Positions 1-8,834 of a stretch of DNA of 35,786 bases are shown in pieces. The translations under genes were made by a program, and so were the position numbers. The DNA lies in the NCBI GenBank assembly GCA_000415505.1, contig KE354310.1, forward strand, positions 1-35,786, given 5' to 3'. The DNA comes from Streptomyces afghaniensis 772. GTDB taxonomy: Bacteria > Actinomycetota > Actinomycetes > Streptomycetales > Streptomycetaceae. Position 1 is the first letter of the stretch; every line of letters starts with the position of its first letter. A model generated the notes under the pieces. The model did not search any database. It was not told the origin of the DNA and saw nothing but the letters and a program-made list of their open reading frames with translations.

Positions 1-127
1 ACCCGCCCGCCGGCCCGGCCTCCCAGGTCCGTCGTGGTCGTGGTCGTAGGAGAGTCCAACGCGCACGCGCGCGTGCCGGTCGATAGCTCTATTCCGCGCT
101 GTCGGTCGCGTGCGGCACGATGGAGGC

Positions 128-589
128 ATGGCATCCACGAACGATCACCCGGGTGAGCAGGCCGCGCAGGATCCGATCAGGCTGATCGGTATCCGGGACA
201 CGGCCCTTTCCGTGGACGAGGTGTTCCGGGCCGTCGGGGACGACGCGGCCGGCGGCACCGCGCTCTTCGTGGGCACCGTGCGGAACCACGACGGGGGTGC
301 CGACGTGGCGGAGCTGGGGTATTCCTGCCACCCCAGTGCGGAGGCCGAGATGAGGCGGATCGCCGAGAAGGTCGTCGCCGAGTTCCCGGTGCGGGCGCTG
401 GCGGCCGTGCACCGGGTGGGGGAGCTCCGGGTCGGTGACCTCGCCGTGGTCGTCGCCGTCTCGTGTCCGCACCGAGGAGAGGCCTTCGAGGCCTGCCGGA
501 AGCTGATCGACGACCTCAAGCACGAAGTGCCCATCTGGAAGCACCAGAAGTTCTCCGACGGCACCGAGGAGTGGGTGGGCGCCTGCTGA
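128..589 (+). CDS. moaE: Molybdopterin synthase catalytic subunit MoaE
   Basis: Large subunit of molybdopterin synthase, which with thiocarboxylated MoaD inserts sulfur into precursor Z (cPMP) to make molybdopterin in the cytosol. The 153-aa product has the family core: TALFVGTVRNHDGG near residues 42-55, a central VHRVGELRVGDLAVVVAV strand region, and the C-terminal VPIWKHQKFSDGTEEWVG segment carrying the catalytic lysines. The ATG at 128 is chosen because the N-terminus MASTNDHPGEQAA resembles Streptomyces homologues I remember. The GGAGG at 122-126 is unusually close to it (1 nt), and an in-frame GTG at 110 without a visible ribosome site is the alternative. No moaD lies next to it. A short hairpin follows the stop. 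Confidence 0.92.
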   Translation: MASTNDHPGEQAAQDPIRLIGIRDTALSVDEVFRAVGDDAAGGTALFVGTVRNHDGGADVAELGYSCHPSAEAEMRRIAEKVVAEFPVRALAAVHRVGELRVGDLAVVVAVSCPHRGEAFEACRKLIDDLKHEVPIWKHQKFSDGTEEWVGAC

Positions 590-605
590 ATCCGGGACGC
601 AGCCT

Positions 606-623
606 TCCGGTTGCGTAACCGGA
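606..623 (+). terminator. Short hairpin after moaE
   Basis: A perfect 7-bp stem (606-612 with 617-623, loop GCGT) begins 17 nt after the moaE stop. It is short and has no T-run, so it is only a plausible weak terminator. Confidence 0.4.
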
Positions 624-704
624 CCCCTGGCGTGAGCGTTGTCACTGCGGATGGTTAATCTGCTGATCAGTCAGTTGCGGACGCTCAAGGGGTTGGAGGT
701 CGGC

Positions 705-869
705 ATGGCGGCGCTCGCCTGGTTGCTGATTCCGCTTGTGGCTGCGATCGGCGCGGGGCTCTGGGGCAGTTGGGCCAACCGGACCCGCAAGGTCCGTGGC
801 GACGGCCCGGAGCTCATCGGTTACGCCCGCTTCTGCGAGGCCATGGAGAGGCCTCGGTCGGGTAGCTGA
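705..869 (+). CDS. Small membrane protein, 54 aa, unknown function
   Basis: A 54-residue protein with one clear hydrophobic segment (LAWLLIPLVAAIGAGLWGSW, about residues 4-23) and then a basic, arginine-rich tail. This suggests a single-pass membrane peptide with a cytoplasmic C-terminus. The ATG at 705 has GGAGG at 695-699 with 5 nt spacing, much better than any upstream in-frame start. A strong hairpin follows at 907-935, so it is probably a monocistronic unit. I recall small proteins of this kind between moaE and the ylbL-like gene in other Streptomyces, but no function is known to me. Confidence 0.65.
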   Translation: MAALAWLLIPLVAAIGAGLWGSWANRTRKVRGDGPELIGYARFCEAMERPRSGS

Positions 870-906
870 CGGCCAGGAAAAGAGCAGGTCACAGGCGTTT
901 GAGACC

Positions 907-935
907 TCAGGGCCGCCCCGGACGGGCGGCCCTGA
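907..935 (+). terminator. Intrinsic-type terminator
   Basis: Perfect 12-bp GC-rich stem (907-918 pairs with 924-935; loop CGGAC), 37 nt after the stop of the 54-aa gene and upstream of the protease gene. No T-tract, as is usual in Streptomyces. Confidence 0.7.
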
Positions 936-971
936 CGGTGCGCTGACAGGACCGTCCCGTACTGTCGAGTC

Positions 972-2063
972 ATGCCACGCCGCACCGCGACGATGCTCGC
1001 CTCCACCCTGATGCTGATCGCGCTCCTGTGCGCGGGAGTGTTCATCCCCGTGCCGTATTCGGAGATGTCCCCGGGGCCGACGGTGAACACGCTGGGCGAT
1101 CACGGCGGAGAGCCGGTGCTCCAGGTCTCCGGGCGGAAGACGTATCCGACCAGTGGCCATCTGAACATGACGACGGTCCGGGTCACCAGCGCCGACTACC
1201 GGATGAACCTGGTCGAGGCCGTCTACGGCTGGCTCGCGCACGACAACAAGGTGGTGCCGCACGAGACGCTCTACCCGGACGGCAAGACCGAGGAGCAGTC
1301 CACGCAGGAGAACGCCGAGGAGTTCAGCCAGTCCCAGGAGAGCGCCAAGGTCGCCGCGCTGAAGGAACTCGACGTTCCGGTGAAGTCGTGGGTCATCGTC
1401 TCGACGGTCGTCAAGGGATCCCCGGCCGAGGGCGAGCTGCACGCCGGAGACGTGATCAAGGCCGTCGACGGTACGGCGGTGAAGGAGCCGGCCGACGTCG
1501 CGAAGCTCGTCACGAAGCACAAGCCGGGCCAGGCCGTCCGCTTCACGATCGTGCCCGCCAAGGAGCAGGCCGCCGCGGAGAAGGAGAAGCGGACGCCGAC
1601 GAAGACGCAGGACGTCACCATCACCACGACGACGTCGGACGACGCCGGCGAGAAGCGGGCCATCGTGGGGATCTCCGCGGGGACCGACCACACCTTCCCG
1701 TTCACCATCGACATCAAGCTGGCCGACGTCGGCGGGCCGAGCGCCGGTCTGATGTTCGCGCTCGGTATCTACGACAAGCTCACGCCAGGCAGTCTGACCG
1801 GGGGCAAGTTCGTGGCGGGTACGGGGACGATCGACGACGAGGGCAAGGTCGGTCCGATCGGCGGCATCGAGATGAAGACGGTGGGCGCGCGGGCCAAGGG
1901 CGCGCAGTACTTCATGACGCCCGCTGACAACTGCGAGGCCGCCGCCAAGGACACCCCCGAGGGCCTGACCCTCATCAAGGTCAAGACCATCGAGGACGCC
2001 CTCGGCGCTCTCAAGGACATCCGCAGCGGTGACACGGCCGATCTGCCGAAGTGCGGTAAGTAG
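972..2063 (+). CDS. YlbL-family membrane protease (PDZ plus Lon-type S16 domain)
   Basis: A 363-aa predicted membrane-anchored serine protease. An N-terminal hydrophobic anchor (residues about 7-27) is followed by a conserved region, a PDZ domain (about 140-215, with the KGSPAEGELHAGDVIKAVDG core), a charged linker, and a C-terminal Lon-type peptidase domain. The catalytic Ser/Lys dyad is visible: S257 in GGPSAGLMFAL and K302 in VGPIGGIEMK. PDZ and protease domains would lie outside the membrane. Substrates are unknown; the B. subtilis relative YlbL has been linked to proteolysis of cell-division and DNA-damage-response proteins. No convincing ribosome site precedes the ATG at 972, so translation may be leaderless or start elsewhere. 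It converges with the PPA1309 gene across a shared terminator. Confidence 0.88.
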   Translation: MPRRTATMLASTLMLIALLCAGVFIPVPYSEMSPGPTVNTLGDHGGEPVLQVSGRKTYPTSGHLNMTTVRVTSADYRMNLVEAVYGWLAHDNKVVPHETLYPDGKTEEQSTQENAEEFSQSQESAKVAALKELDVPVKSWVIVSTVVKGSPAEGELHAGDVIKAVDGTAVKEPADVAKLVTKHKPGQAVRFTIVPAKEQAAAEKEKRTPTKTQDVTITTTTSDDAGEKRAIVGISAGTDHTFPFTIDIKLADVGGPSAGLMFALGIYDKLTPGSLTGGKFVAGTGTIDDEGKVGPIGGIEMKTVGARAKGAQYFMTPADNCEAAAKDTPEGLTLIKVKTIEDALGALKDIRSGDTADLPKCGK

Positions 2064-2066
2064 TCC

Positions 2067-2090
2067 CCCGGGCCGGAGGACCGGCCCGGG
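2067..2090. terminator. Bidirectional terminator between convergent genes
   Basis: Perfect 10-bp stem, all G/C (2067-2076 with 2081-2090; loop AGGA), sitting between the ends of the YlbL-like gene (+) and the PPA1309-family gene (-). Confidence 0.75.
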
Positions 2091-2105
2091 CCGCGCAGCC
2101 GTCGG

Positions 2106-2648
2106 CTACTCCTCGAACGTCGCCGCCAGTGCCTCCGCCAGACCCGGTACCAGATCGGATCCGGTGAGGACCTCCGTCGGGGAGTCCTTCTCGCGCAGGC
2201 GCAGGGCCGACTCTCGGGTGCCGTCCCGCAGGACCGCGACCGTCATACGGACCTCCTGACGGTCCGGGTGCTCCGCCACCCACTTCGTCAGCGCGGCCTC
2301 GTCCAGACCCTGCGGAACCTGGGCCTCCGCGGACGGCGGCAGCATCAGGCGCTCCACGGCGAGGGCACAGCCGGCCACCGCGTCGGGCCAGGCGATGGTG
2401 GCCAGGAACTCGTCCAGCGGCTTGCCCGTTGGAACTTCGTCCTGCTCGATCGGGGTGAGGCCGGTGTTCTCCGACGCGTCGTCCAGACCGAGCCGGTCCG
2501 CGAGCGAGGGCTGTTCGGCCCGGAGGCGGGCGGTGTCGACGAGTGCGAAGAGGCGGGCGGACTGGTCCCAGCCGAGGCCGGAGACGTACTCGTCGATCTC
2601 GAGTACGGCCCGGGTGAGCGGGCTCGCCGCCATGGGAGTGTTGGACAT
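2106..2648 (-). CDS. PPA1309-family protein
   Basis: A 180-aa soluble protein matching what I remember of the actinobacterial PPA1309 family (N-terminal LTRAVLEIDEYVSGLGWDQSARLFALVDTA region; acidic C-terminus). Function is unknown. No catalytic motif, signal peptide or membrane segment is visible. The ATG at 2648 is chosen because an AGGA lies about 8 nt upstream and the longer reading frame gives an unrelated arginine-rich extension. It is divergent from the UPF0182 gene and convergent with the YlbL-like protease. This trio is a conserved actinobacterial neighbourhood, so the proteins may act together at the membrane (inference). Confidence 0.8.
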   Translation of the reverse strand: MSNTPMAASPLTRAVLEIDEYVSGLGWDQSARLFALVDTARLRAEQPSLADRLGLDDASENTGLTPIEQDEVPTGKPLDEFLATIAWPDAVAGCALAVERLMLPPSAEAQVPQGLDEAALTKWVAEHPDRQEVRMTVAVLRDGTRESALRLREKDSPTEVLTGSDLVPGLAEALAATFEE

Positions 2649-2799
2649 GGTCACAATCCTGCCTCGTTCCCGGCCGGAATCGGGAACCGAGTAAACGGTG
2701 AGTAAGTTGCATAGGTGGGGGCCCGCGATCACGGGGGCCACGGACGGTCCGTGAAGACGCGGGCCTTACGAATCAACAGCGAACTTCGAGGTGCGCACC

Positions 2800-5751
2800 T
2801 TGGCTTTCCAGATGCCGGACCGCGGCGGAGGCCCGACAGGGCCGCGGATCAGAGTGGGCCGCCCGTCCCGGCGTGTCCGGACCCTGCTCATGACACTGGG
2901 CGTCCTGGCCGTCCTCGGCATGGTGTTCACCATGTTCGCGGGCTTTTGGACGGACTGGCTCTGGTACCGGTCGGTGAACTACTCGTCGGTCTTCACCACC
3001 ACCCTGTGGACCAAGATCGGGCTCTTCTTCGTCTTCGGCCTGCTCATGGCCCTGGCGGTCGGGGTCAACATCTGGCTGGCGCACCGGCTGCGGCCGCCGC
3101 TGAGCGCCATGTCCATGGAGCAGCAGAACCTCGACCGCTACCGGATGGGCATCGCGCCCTACAAGAAGTGGCTGCTGCTCGGGATCACCGCTCTGGTGGG
3201 CCTGATCGCCGGAGCCTCCGCGTCCGGCCAGTGGCGGACGTGGCTGATGTGGGTCAACGGCGTGCCCTTCGGCCAGAAGGACCCCCAGTTCAAGCTGGAC
3301 GTCTCCTTCTACGCCTTCGACCTGCCCTGGTACCGCTTCCTGCTCGGCTTCGGCTTCGCCGCCGCGATCCTGTCCGTGATCGCCGCCGCGCTGACGCACT
3401 ACCTGTACGGCGGGCTGCGCGTCACCAGCCCCGGCGCCCGCGCCACGGCGGCGGCCACCGGGCACCTGTCGGTGCTCATCGGCGTCTTCGTGGCCCTGAA
3501 GGCGGTCGCCTACTGGCTCGACCGGTACGGACTCGCCGTGAAGTCCAGTGACTTCAGGGCGACCGACAACTGGACGGGCCTGAGGTACGTCGACGCCAAC
3601 GCCTATCTGCCGGCGAAGACGATCCTGTTCTGCATCGCCGTCATCTGCGCCCTGCTGTTCTTCGCCACCCTGTGGCGGCGCACCTGGCAGCTGCCCGTGA
3701 TCGGCTTCGGCCTGATGGTGCTCTCCGCGATCCTCATCGGAGGCCTCTACCCGGCGATCGTGCAGAAGTTCCAGGTCCAGCCGAACGAGCAGGCCAAGGA
3801 AGCGCCGTACGTCGAGAAGAACCTCGAGGCGACGCGCAAGGCCTACGGCATCGACGGCACCAAGGTCACCGACTACTCGGGCACGAGCAAGACCGAGGAC
3901 AAGACCACGCTCCGCGACGACGTCGGTTCCACGGCGAGCATCCGGATCATGGACCCGAACATCGTCTCGCCGACGTTCCAGCAGCTCCAGCAGATCAGGA
4001 ACTACTACGCGTTCCCGAACAACCTGGACGTCGACCGGTACACCAAGGACGGCAAGGACCAGGACACGGTCATCGGCCTGCGTGAGCTGAACCTGGCGGG
4101 CATCCCGAAGAAGAACTGGATCAACAACCACTTCCGTTACACCCACGGATACGGAGTGGTCGCCGCCGAGGGCACCAACGCCGACGCGCAGGGACGCCCG
4201 GTCTTCACGGAGTCCGACCTGCCCTCCGAGGGCAACCTCGGCACGTACGAACAGCGGGTCTACTACGGCGAGAAGACCACCACGTACTCGATCGTCGGCG
4301 GTCCCCAGAAGGAGATCGACTACTCCGACGACAACGGCGAGAAGACCACCAGCTACAAGGGCGACAGCGGGGTCAACCTCTCCAACCCGGTCAACCGGGC
4401 CGCGTACGCGGTGGCGTTCGGCGAGCCGCAGATCCTGTACTCCGGGGCCATCGGCGACGGTTCGCGGATCCTGTACAACCGCACGCCCAAGGAGCGCGTC
4501 GAGGCGGTCGCCCCCTGGCTGACCATCGACGGCGACGCCTACCCGGCGGTGGTGAACGGCCGTATCCAGTGGATCGTCGACGCGTACACGACGACCAACG
4601 GATACCCGTACTCCTCGCGTACGACCCTCGGTGACACCACGGCCGACTCGCTGACCGCGACCAACGACAACCGCGCGGTGGTGGCCCAGCAGAACCAGGT
4701 CAACTACATCCGCAACTCGGTGAAGGCGACCGTCGACGCGTACACCGGCGAGGTCAAGCTCTACCAGTGGGACACCAAGGACCCGGTCCTGAAGACCTGG
4801 ATGAAGGCCTTCCCGGACACGGTGAAGCCCAAGGGCGAGATCTCCAAGGACCTGATGGACCACCTGCGCTACCCGCAGGACCTGTTCAAGGTCCAGCGGG
4901 AGCTGCTCACGCGCTACCACGTGCGGGACGCGACGACGTTCCTCAGCGGCAGCGAGGTGTGGCAGGTGCCGGACGACCCGACGAACCGGTCGGGCAACGC
5001 GGTGCCGCCGTACTACCTGAGCATGAAGATGCCCGACCAGAAGGCACAGGCGTTCTCGCTGACGACGACCTTCACGCCCAACGGCCGGGACAACCTCAGC
5101 GCGTTCATGGCGGTCGACGCCGAGGCGGGCGCCAGTGACTACGGCAAGATCAGAATCCTGAAACTGCCGACGAACACGACGGTCAACGGACCCAAGCAGG
5201 TCCAGAGTCAGTTCAACTCCCAAGAGGACATCGCCGAGTCGATCAGGCTCCTGAGAGGCGGCGACTCCGAAGTCGAGTACGGCAACCTGCTGACGGTGCC
5301 GCTCGACGGCGGACTGCTCTACGTGGAGCCGGTCTACGTACGCGGTGGCGGACTGAAGTACCCGCTGCTGCGCAAGGTGCTGGTCACCTACGGAGGCCAG
5401 ACCGCCTTCGAGAACACGCTCGACGAGGCCCTCAACAAGGTCTTCGGAACGGAGGGCGCGGCCCCCGAGCCACCGGACGAGGGTGACACCACGACGCCAC
5501 CGCCCACGTCCGACAACCCGACGGTCCAACAGGCCCTGCAGGACGCCCAGAAGGCGTTCGACGCGGGCCAGGAGGCCCTGAAGGAGAACGACTGGGAGGC
5601 GTACGGCCGGGCGCAGAAGGATCTCGAGGACGCTCTGCAGCGGGCCGAGGACGCGCAGGCCGAGGCCGGCCGCTCGGGCGCCGAGAGCAAGCCCAGCGCG
5701 AGCCCGAGCGCCAAGCCGAGCGGCAGTCCGAGCCCGAAGCCGAGCAGCTAG
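2800..5751 (+). CDS. UPF0182-family large membrane protein
   Basis: A 983-aa member of the UPF0182 family, common in Actinobacteria and of unknown function. Seven transmembrane helices occupy the first ~330 residues (for example [40 protein letters not shown] and [20 protein letters not shown]). They are followed by a ~550-residue extracytoplasmic domain rich in Y, N and T, an acidic coiled-coil-prone stretch ([11 protein letters not shown]...), and a low-complexity Ser/Pro/Lys tail. I prefer a TTG start at 2800 because GAGGTG at 2788-2793 is spaced 6 nt from it. A GTG at 2791 lies inside that ribosome site, and an ATG lies at 2812. An initiator tRNA gene follows 56 nt after the stop. Confidence 0.88.
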   Translation: MAFQMPDRGGGPTGPRIRVGRPSRRVRTLLMTLGVLAVLGMVFTMFAGFWTDWLWYRSVNYSSVFTTTLWTKIGLFFVFGLLMALAVGVNIWLAHRLRPPLSAMSMEQQNLDRYRMGIAPYKKWLLLGITALVGLIAGASASGQWRTWLMWVNGVPFGQKDPQFKLDVSFYAFDLPWYRFLLGFGFAAAILSVIAAALTHYLYGGLRVTSPGARATAAATGHLSVLIGVFVALKAVAYWLDRYGLAVKSSDFRATDNWTGLRYVDANAYLPAKTILFCIAVICALLFFATLWRRTWQLPVIGFGLMVLSAILIGGLYPAIVQKFQVQPNEQAKEAPYVEKNLEATRKAYGIDGTKVTDYSGTSKTEDKTTLRDDVGSTASIRIMDPNIVSPTFQQLQQIRNYYAFPNNLDVDRYTKDGKDQDTVIGLRELNLAGIPKKNWINNHFRYTHGYGVVAAEGTNADAQGRPVFTESDLPSEGNLGTYEQRVYYGEKTTTYSIVGGPQKEIDYSDDNGEKTTSYKGDSGVNLSNPVNRAAYAVAFGEPQILYSGAIGDGSRILYNRTPKERVEAVAPWLTIDGDAYPAVVNGRIQWIVDAYTTTNGYPYSSRTTLGDTTADSLTATNDNRAVVAQQNQVNYIRNSVKATVDAYTGEVKLYQWDTKDPVLKTWMKAFPDTVKPKGEISKDLMDHLRYPQDLFKVQRELLTRYHVRDATTFLSGSEVWQVPDDPTNRSGNAVPPYYLSMKMPDQKAQAFSLTTTFTPNGRDNLSAFMAVDAEAGASDYGKIRILKLPTNTTVNGPKQVQSQFNSQEDIAESIRLLRGGDSEVEYGNLLTVPLDGGLLYVEPVYVRGGGLKYPLLRKVLVTYGGQTAFENTLDEALNKVFGTEGAAPEPPDEGDTTTPPPTSDNPTVQQALQDAQKAFDAGQEALKENDWEAYGRAQKDLEDALQRAEDAQAEAGRSGAESKPSASPSAKPSGSPSPKPSS

Positions 5752-5760
5752 GGCCTGGCC

Positions 5761-5793
5761 TGGTCAAATGCCCACTCCGCGCCGTGATACGGT
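5761..5793 (+). promoter_or_regulatory. Possible promoter of first initiator tRNA
   Basis: TGGTCA (5761-5766) and TGATAC/TACGGT (5785-5793) lie at roughly -35/-10 spacing, 15-20 nt before the tRNA 5' end. The match is weak. Confidence 0.3.
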
Positions 5794-5807
5794 TGTGAAC
5801 ACAACGG

Positions 5808-5881
5808 CGCGGGGTGGAGCAGCTCGGTAGCTCGCTGGGCTCATAACCCAGAGGTCGCAGGTTCAAATCCTGTCCCCGCTA
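5808..5881 (+). tRNA. Initiator tRNA-fMet (CAU), copy 1
   Basis: A 74-nt cloverleaf with anticodon CAT in loop CTCATAA. Initiator features: an unpaired first acceptor position (C1 opposite T72) and three consecutive G-C pairs in the anticodon stem (GGG/CCC). The T-arm GGTTCAAATCC is intact. CCA is not encoded; the genomic sequence after A73 is CTG. It is identical over all 74 nt to the copy at 8047-8120 and is followed by a perfect terminator hairpin. Confidence 0.96.
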
Positions 5882-5912
5882 CTGAATCGCGAAGTCCGAG
5901 TGACGGAGCGAC

Positions 5913-5953
5913 CACGAAGGCCCGGATTCCACAACGGAATCCGGGCCTTCGTG
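5913..5953 (+). terminator. Terminator after tRNA-fMet copy 1
   Basis: Perfect 18-bp stem (5913-5930 with 5936-5953) and 5-nt loop ACAAC, 31 nt downstream of the tRNA. Confidence 0.85.
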
Positions 5954-6114
5954 ATGTGTGAACGCATGTGCTGGCACAGGCTGCGGCCGCGCCGCCGGGG
6001 GGAGTTGGGAGATCTGTGTTTGACTTGTCTCTCTGTGGGCATGTCGACAAAACGCTGTAGTGACCTCACTGGCTGCGGTATACCAGGTGTACCCAGGTTG
6101 CAGGTGGTGCGACG

Positions 6115-7938
6115 ATGGACGTTATGGGGGACAAGGCAACTCTGTTCGAGACAGGGCGTTTTGTGCAGCCTTCCAGCCGGGAGGACACCGAGACCCCGGA
6201 CGAGACCGGGGAGATCGCCGACGAGGCGGCCGAGGAGCTGCGTCAGCGGCTTGCCGCGGAGGCCGGCGACGTCGAGGCGATGAGTGTCCTCGGGGCCATG
6301 CTGCTGCGCCGTGGTGACCTCGACGGTGCCGAACCCCATCTGCGTGCCGCCACCGCCGCGGGCGACCGGGCCGCCGCCAACAACCTCGGAGTCCTTCTCC
6401 ACCAGCGCGGATACGCCGACGAGGCCGCCGGCTGGTGGCGGATCGCCGCGGTCGCCGGATCAGCGGCGGCCGCGCACGCCCTCGGACGGCACCACCGTGA
6501 GCGCGGCGACGAACCCGCCGCCGAGTACTGGCTGCGCCAGTCCGCAGAACAGGGACACACCCTGGGCGCGTACGCCCTCGCCGACCTGCTGGAGCACCGC
6601 GGCGACGCCGGGGCCGAGAAGTGGATGCGGGTCGCGGCCGAGCGCGGGCACCGGGAGGCCGCGTACCGCCTGGCCCGGGCGCTGGACCGGAAGGCGGCGC
6701 GGGACACCGACGGTGACGACGGTGGCCAGGTGCCGGACGAGGTCGAGCAGTGGTACCGGCAGGCCGCCGCACGCGGCCACCGGCGGGCCGCCCTGCACCT
6801 CGGGACGATCCTGGAGAAGCGCGGCGAGCTCAAGGAGGCCGGGCGCTGGTACCTGACGTCCGCCAAGGACGGCGAGGCGCGGGCCGCCTGCGCGCTCGGG
6901 TTCCTGCTGCGTGACGCGGGCGACACCGAGAACGCCGCCGTGTGGTGGCTGCGGGCCGCCCAGGACGGCGACGGCAACGCGGCGAACGCGCTGGGCGCGC
7001 TGCACGCCGAGCGGGGCGAGACCCAGACCGCCGAGCGCTGGTACCGGGCCGCGATGGACGCGGGCGACGTGAACGGCGCCTACAACCTGGGGCTGCTCTG
7101 CGCCGAGCAGGGGCGCACCGCGCAGGCCGAGCAGTGGTACCGGCGCGCGGCCTACGCCGGGCACCGGGAAGCCGCGAACGCGCTGGCGATCCTGCTGCTG
7201 CGGGCCGGGGACGAGACCGGCGCCGAGCCGTGGTTCTCCAAGGCCGCGGAGGCCGGGAGCGTGGACGCCGCCTTCAACCTGGGCATCCTGCACGCCGGCC
7301 GGGGCGAGGAGCAGGCCGCGCTGCGCTGGTACGAGCGGGCCGCGGCCGCCGGGCACACCGAGGCGGCACTTCAGGTCGGCATGGCCCGGCTGCGGGACGG
7401 CGACGACCAGGAGGCCGAGCGGCATCTGCGGTGTGCGGCCGGGGGCGGGAGCGCCGAGGCCGCGTACCGGCTGGCGACCGTGCTCGACGCGCGCCGGCCG
7501 CCGGAGCCCGCGCACGAGCTCGGGGAGCCGGTGCACCGGCGGAGCGAGTGCGAGGAGTGGTACGAGAGAGCGGCCTCGCAGGGGCACCGGCGGGCGCAGG
7601 TGCGGGTGGGCATGCTCGCAGCCGCCCGGGGCGACGTCGTCGAGGCGGCCCGGTGGTATCGGGAAGCGGCCGAGGCCGGATCCCGCAACGGGGCGTTCAA
7701 TCTCGGGCTGCTGCTGGCCCGGGAGGGGAGCGAGCCCGAGGCGGCGGTGTGGTGGACGCGGGCGGCTGACGCGGGGCACGGGCGGGCGGCGTTGCGGCTG
7801 GCCCTGGTCTACGCGCGTCGGGGGGAGCTGGCGGAAGGGCAGCGGTGGGCTGACCGGGCGGTGTCCCTGGGGCCGGCGTCCGTGGCGGAGCGGGCGGCCC
7901 GGCTGCGGGATGCGTTGCGGCAGGAGCTGTCGGCCTGA
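6115..7938 (+). CDS. Sel1/TPR-type repeat protein
   Basis: A 607-aa cytosolic protein made almost wholly of ~35-residue helical repeats of Sel1/tetratricopeptide type. About 16 B-helix units are visible (variants of AEQWYRRAAYAGHREAANAL), starting near residue 60 after an acidic N-terminal segment. One insertion, after repeat 4 (DRKAARDTDGDDGGQVPDE), and another, after repeat 12 (RRPPEPAHELGEPVHRRSE), break the periodicity. Such solenoids scaffold protein-protein contacts; the partner is unknown. ATG 6115 has AGGTGG 7-8 nt upstream; an ATG three codons later is possible. There is no signal peptide. It stands alone between two identical initiator tRNA genes. Confidence 0.88.
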   Translation: MDVMGDKATLFETGRFVQPSSREDTETPDETGEIADEAAEELRQRLAAEAGDVEAMSVLGAMLLRRGDLDGAEPHLRAATAAGDRAAANNLGVLLHQRGYADEAAGWWRIAAVAGSAAAAHALGRHHRERGDEPAAEYWLRQSAEQGHTLGAYALADLLEHRGDAGAEKWMRVAAERGHREAAYRLARALDRKAARDTDGDDGGQVPDEVEQWYRQAAARGHRRAALHLGTILEKRGELKEAGRWYLTSAKDGEARAACALGFLLRDAGDTENAAVWWLRAAQDGDGNAANALGALHAERGETQTAERWYRAAMDAGDVNGAYNLGLLCAEQGRTAQAEQWYRRAAYAGHREAANALAILLLRAGDETGAEPWFSKAAEAGSVDAAFNLGILHAGRGEEQAALRWYERAAAAGHTEAALQVGMARLRDGDDQEAERHLRCAAGGGSAEAAYRLATVLDARRPPEPAHELGEPVHRRSECEEWYERAASQGHRRAQVRVGMLAAARGDVVEAARWYREAAEAGSRNGAFNLGLLLAREGSEPEAAVWWTRAADAGHGRAALRLALVYARRGELAEGQRWADRAVSLGPASVAERAARLRDALRQELSA

Positions 7939-8004
7939 CGCCGGGTTTCGCAACGACTGCCCGCAGCTGAGCGAGACTGCAGCTCGCGGCTCCGGCTAAG
8001 CGAT

Positions 8005-8034
8005 TTGCATCCGCCCTCCGCGTTGACGTAACGT
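8005..8034 (+). promoter_or_regulatory. Likely promoter of second initiator tRNA
   Basis: TTGCAT (8005-8010), an 18-nt spacer and TAACGT (8029-8034) end 12 nt before the tRNA 5' end, a reasonable vegetative promoter layout. Confidence 0.45.
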
Positions 8035-8046
8035 TGCATTCACCGA

Positions 8047-8120
8047 CGCGGGGTGGAGCAGCTCGGTAGCTCGCTGGGCTCATAACCCAGAGGTCGCAGG
8101 TTCAAATCCTGTCCCCGCTA
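8047..8120 (+). tRNA. Initiator tRNA-fMet (CAU), copy 2
   Basis: 74 nt, identical to the copy at 5808-5881. It has the CAT anticodon, the mismatched 1-72 position and the GGG/CCC anticodon stem of initiator tRNA. Both copies are followed by CTGA and then by different hairpin terminators, so the duplication covers little more than the tRNA itself. Confidence 0.96.
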
Positions 8121-8127
8121 CTGAAGG

Positions 8128-8163
8128 CCGAGGGCCGGAATCCGAAAGGGTTCCGGCCCTCGG
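8128..8163 (+). terminator. Terminator after tRNA-fMet copy 2
   Basis: A 13-bp perfect stem (8128-8140 with 8151-8163) that extends by three more pairs to close a GAAA tetraloop at 8144-8147. Confidence 0.85.
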
Positions 8164-8168
8164 TGCGT

Positions 8169-8252
8169 CTACCGGCGGTGGCCCACCGCCTCCTCGTAGA
8201 GGGAGCGGGTGGGTTCGCCGTCGACCCGGCGCCATACGGGTCGAGCGGCCAT
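8169..8252 (-). CDS. Possible 27-aa peptide gene
   Basis: ATG at 8252 with a GGAGAG ribosome site just upstream and a TAG at 8169. The product begins MAARPVWRRVDGEP and ends EEAVGHRR. Third-position G/C is 22 of 26 codons, as in real genes here. It could be a small conserved gene, the remnant of a larger one, or chance. It sits between the second tRNA terminator and the terminator of the Fur-family gene. Confidence 0.3.
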   Translation of the reverse strand: MAARPVWRRVDGEPTRSLYEEAVGHRR

Positions 8253-8305
8253 GCTCTCCAGAGATATGGCGAACCGTCAGGTACGGGAGGGCGCGGGCAC
8301 GGCGA

Positions 8306-8334
8306 AGCCCCGGCACCCATCGGGTGCCGGGGCT
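8306..8334 (-). terminator. Terminator of the Fur-family gene
   Basis: Perfect 13-bp stem (8306-8318 with 8322-8334; loop ATC), 15 nt beyond the stop of the leftward regulator gene. Confidence 0.8.
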
Positions 8335-8348
8335 CTCGCGTGCAAAGG

Positions 8349-8765
8349 CTAGGCGGCCGCGCAGTTCGGGCAGACGCCGCGGTACGTCACCTCGACGTCC
8401 GAGACCGTGAAGCCGAAGCGCTCCGAGTCGGGGAGGTCCGCCAGTGGGTTGCCGACCGGGTGGACGTCGCGGATCGCGCCGCACCGGGCGCAGACCAGGT
8501 GGTGGTGTGGCTGGTGGGCGTTCGGGTCGTACCGCTTGGCGCGCTGGTCCGTGGAGACCTCGAGCACCTCGCCGAGGGACACGAGCTCGCCGAGCGTGTT
8601 GTAGACGGTCGCCCGGGAGATCTCGGGCAGCTTGGCGACGGCTCGGGAGTGGACCTCGTCGGCCGTCAGATGGACGTGTTCGCCGTCGAGGACCTCGGCC
8701 ACGACGCGCCGCTGCGCGGTCATCCGCCATCCGCGTCCGCGCAGCCGTTCCAGAAGGTCACTCAT
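8349..8765 (-). CDS. catR: Fur-family peroxide-type repressor, likely CatR
   Basis: A 138-aa Fur-superfamily metalloregulator. A winged helix (WRMTAQRRVVAEVL ... ISRATVYNTLGELV) is followed by the HHHLVCARCG metal/dimer region, and two CxxC pairs (CARC, CPNC) form the structural zinc site. In S. coelicolor the Fur paralogue in this neighbourhood is, as I recall, CatR (SCO5206), an H2O2-responsive repressor of catalase and of its own gene. The location and sequence type fit that rather than Zur, Nur or FurA. ATG 8765 is used; a GTG two codons earlier is possible. A palindrome about 70 nt upstream (8835-8843) is a candidate operator. No catalase gene is adjacent. Confidence 0.8.
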   Translation of the reverse strand: MSDLLERLRGRGWRMTAQRRVVAEVLDGEHVHLTADEVHSRAVAKLPEISRATVYNTLGELVSLGEVLEVSTDQRAKRYDPNAHQPHHHLVCARCGAIRDVHPVGNPLADLPDSERFGFTVSDVEVTYRGVCPNCAAA

Positions 8766-8834
8766 GGCCACCAGCCTAACAGCAAGAGGGACCAGGTCGC
8801 GAACAGGTGTGGAGTTAGAGTTCCACTTACTTTG

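Noticed and set aside
1-127. Open frames running in from the left edge, ending near 86
   Set aside because: Only about 28 codons of arginine-rich, low-complexity sequence are visible, with no family features. It could be the tail of an upstream gene but cannot be supported.
110-127. GTG start at 110 for moaE
   Set aside because: No ribosome site, and the extra six residues are not typical of the family; ATG 128 was preferred although its GGAGG is very close.
2773-5529. Very long antisense frame opposite the UPF0182 gene
   Set aside because: Typical high-GC antisense shadow: valine/arginine/glycine-rich with no family features, while the sense frame is a clear membrane protein.
5808-8120. 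tRNA direct repeats as attachment sites of an integrated element
   Set aside because: No integrase, excisionase or phage/plasmid genes lie between them; the intervening gene is a core-type Sel1-repeat protein and both tRNAs are complete.
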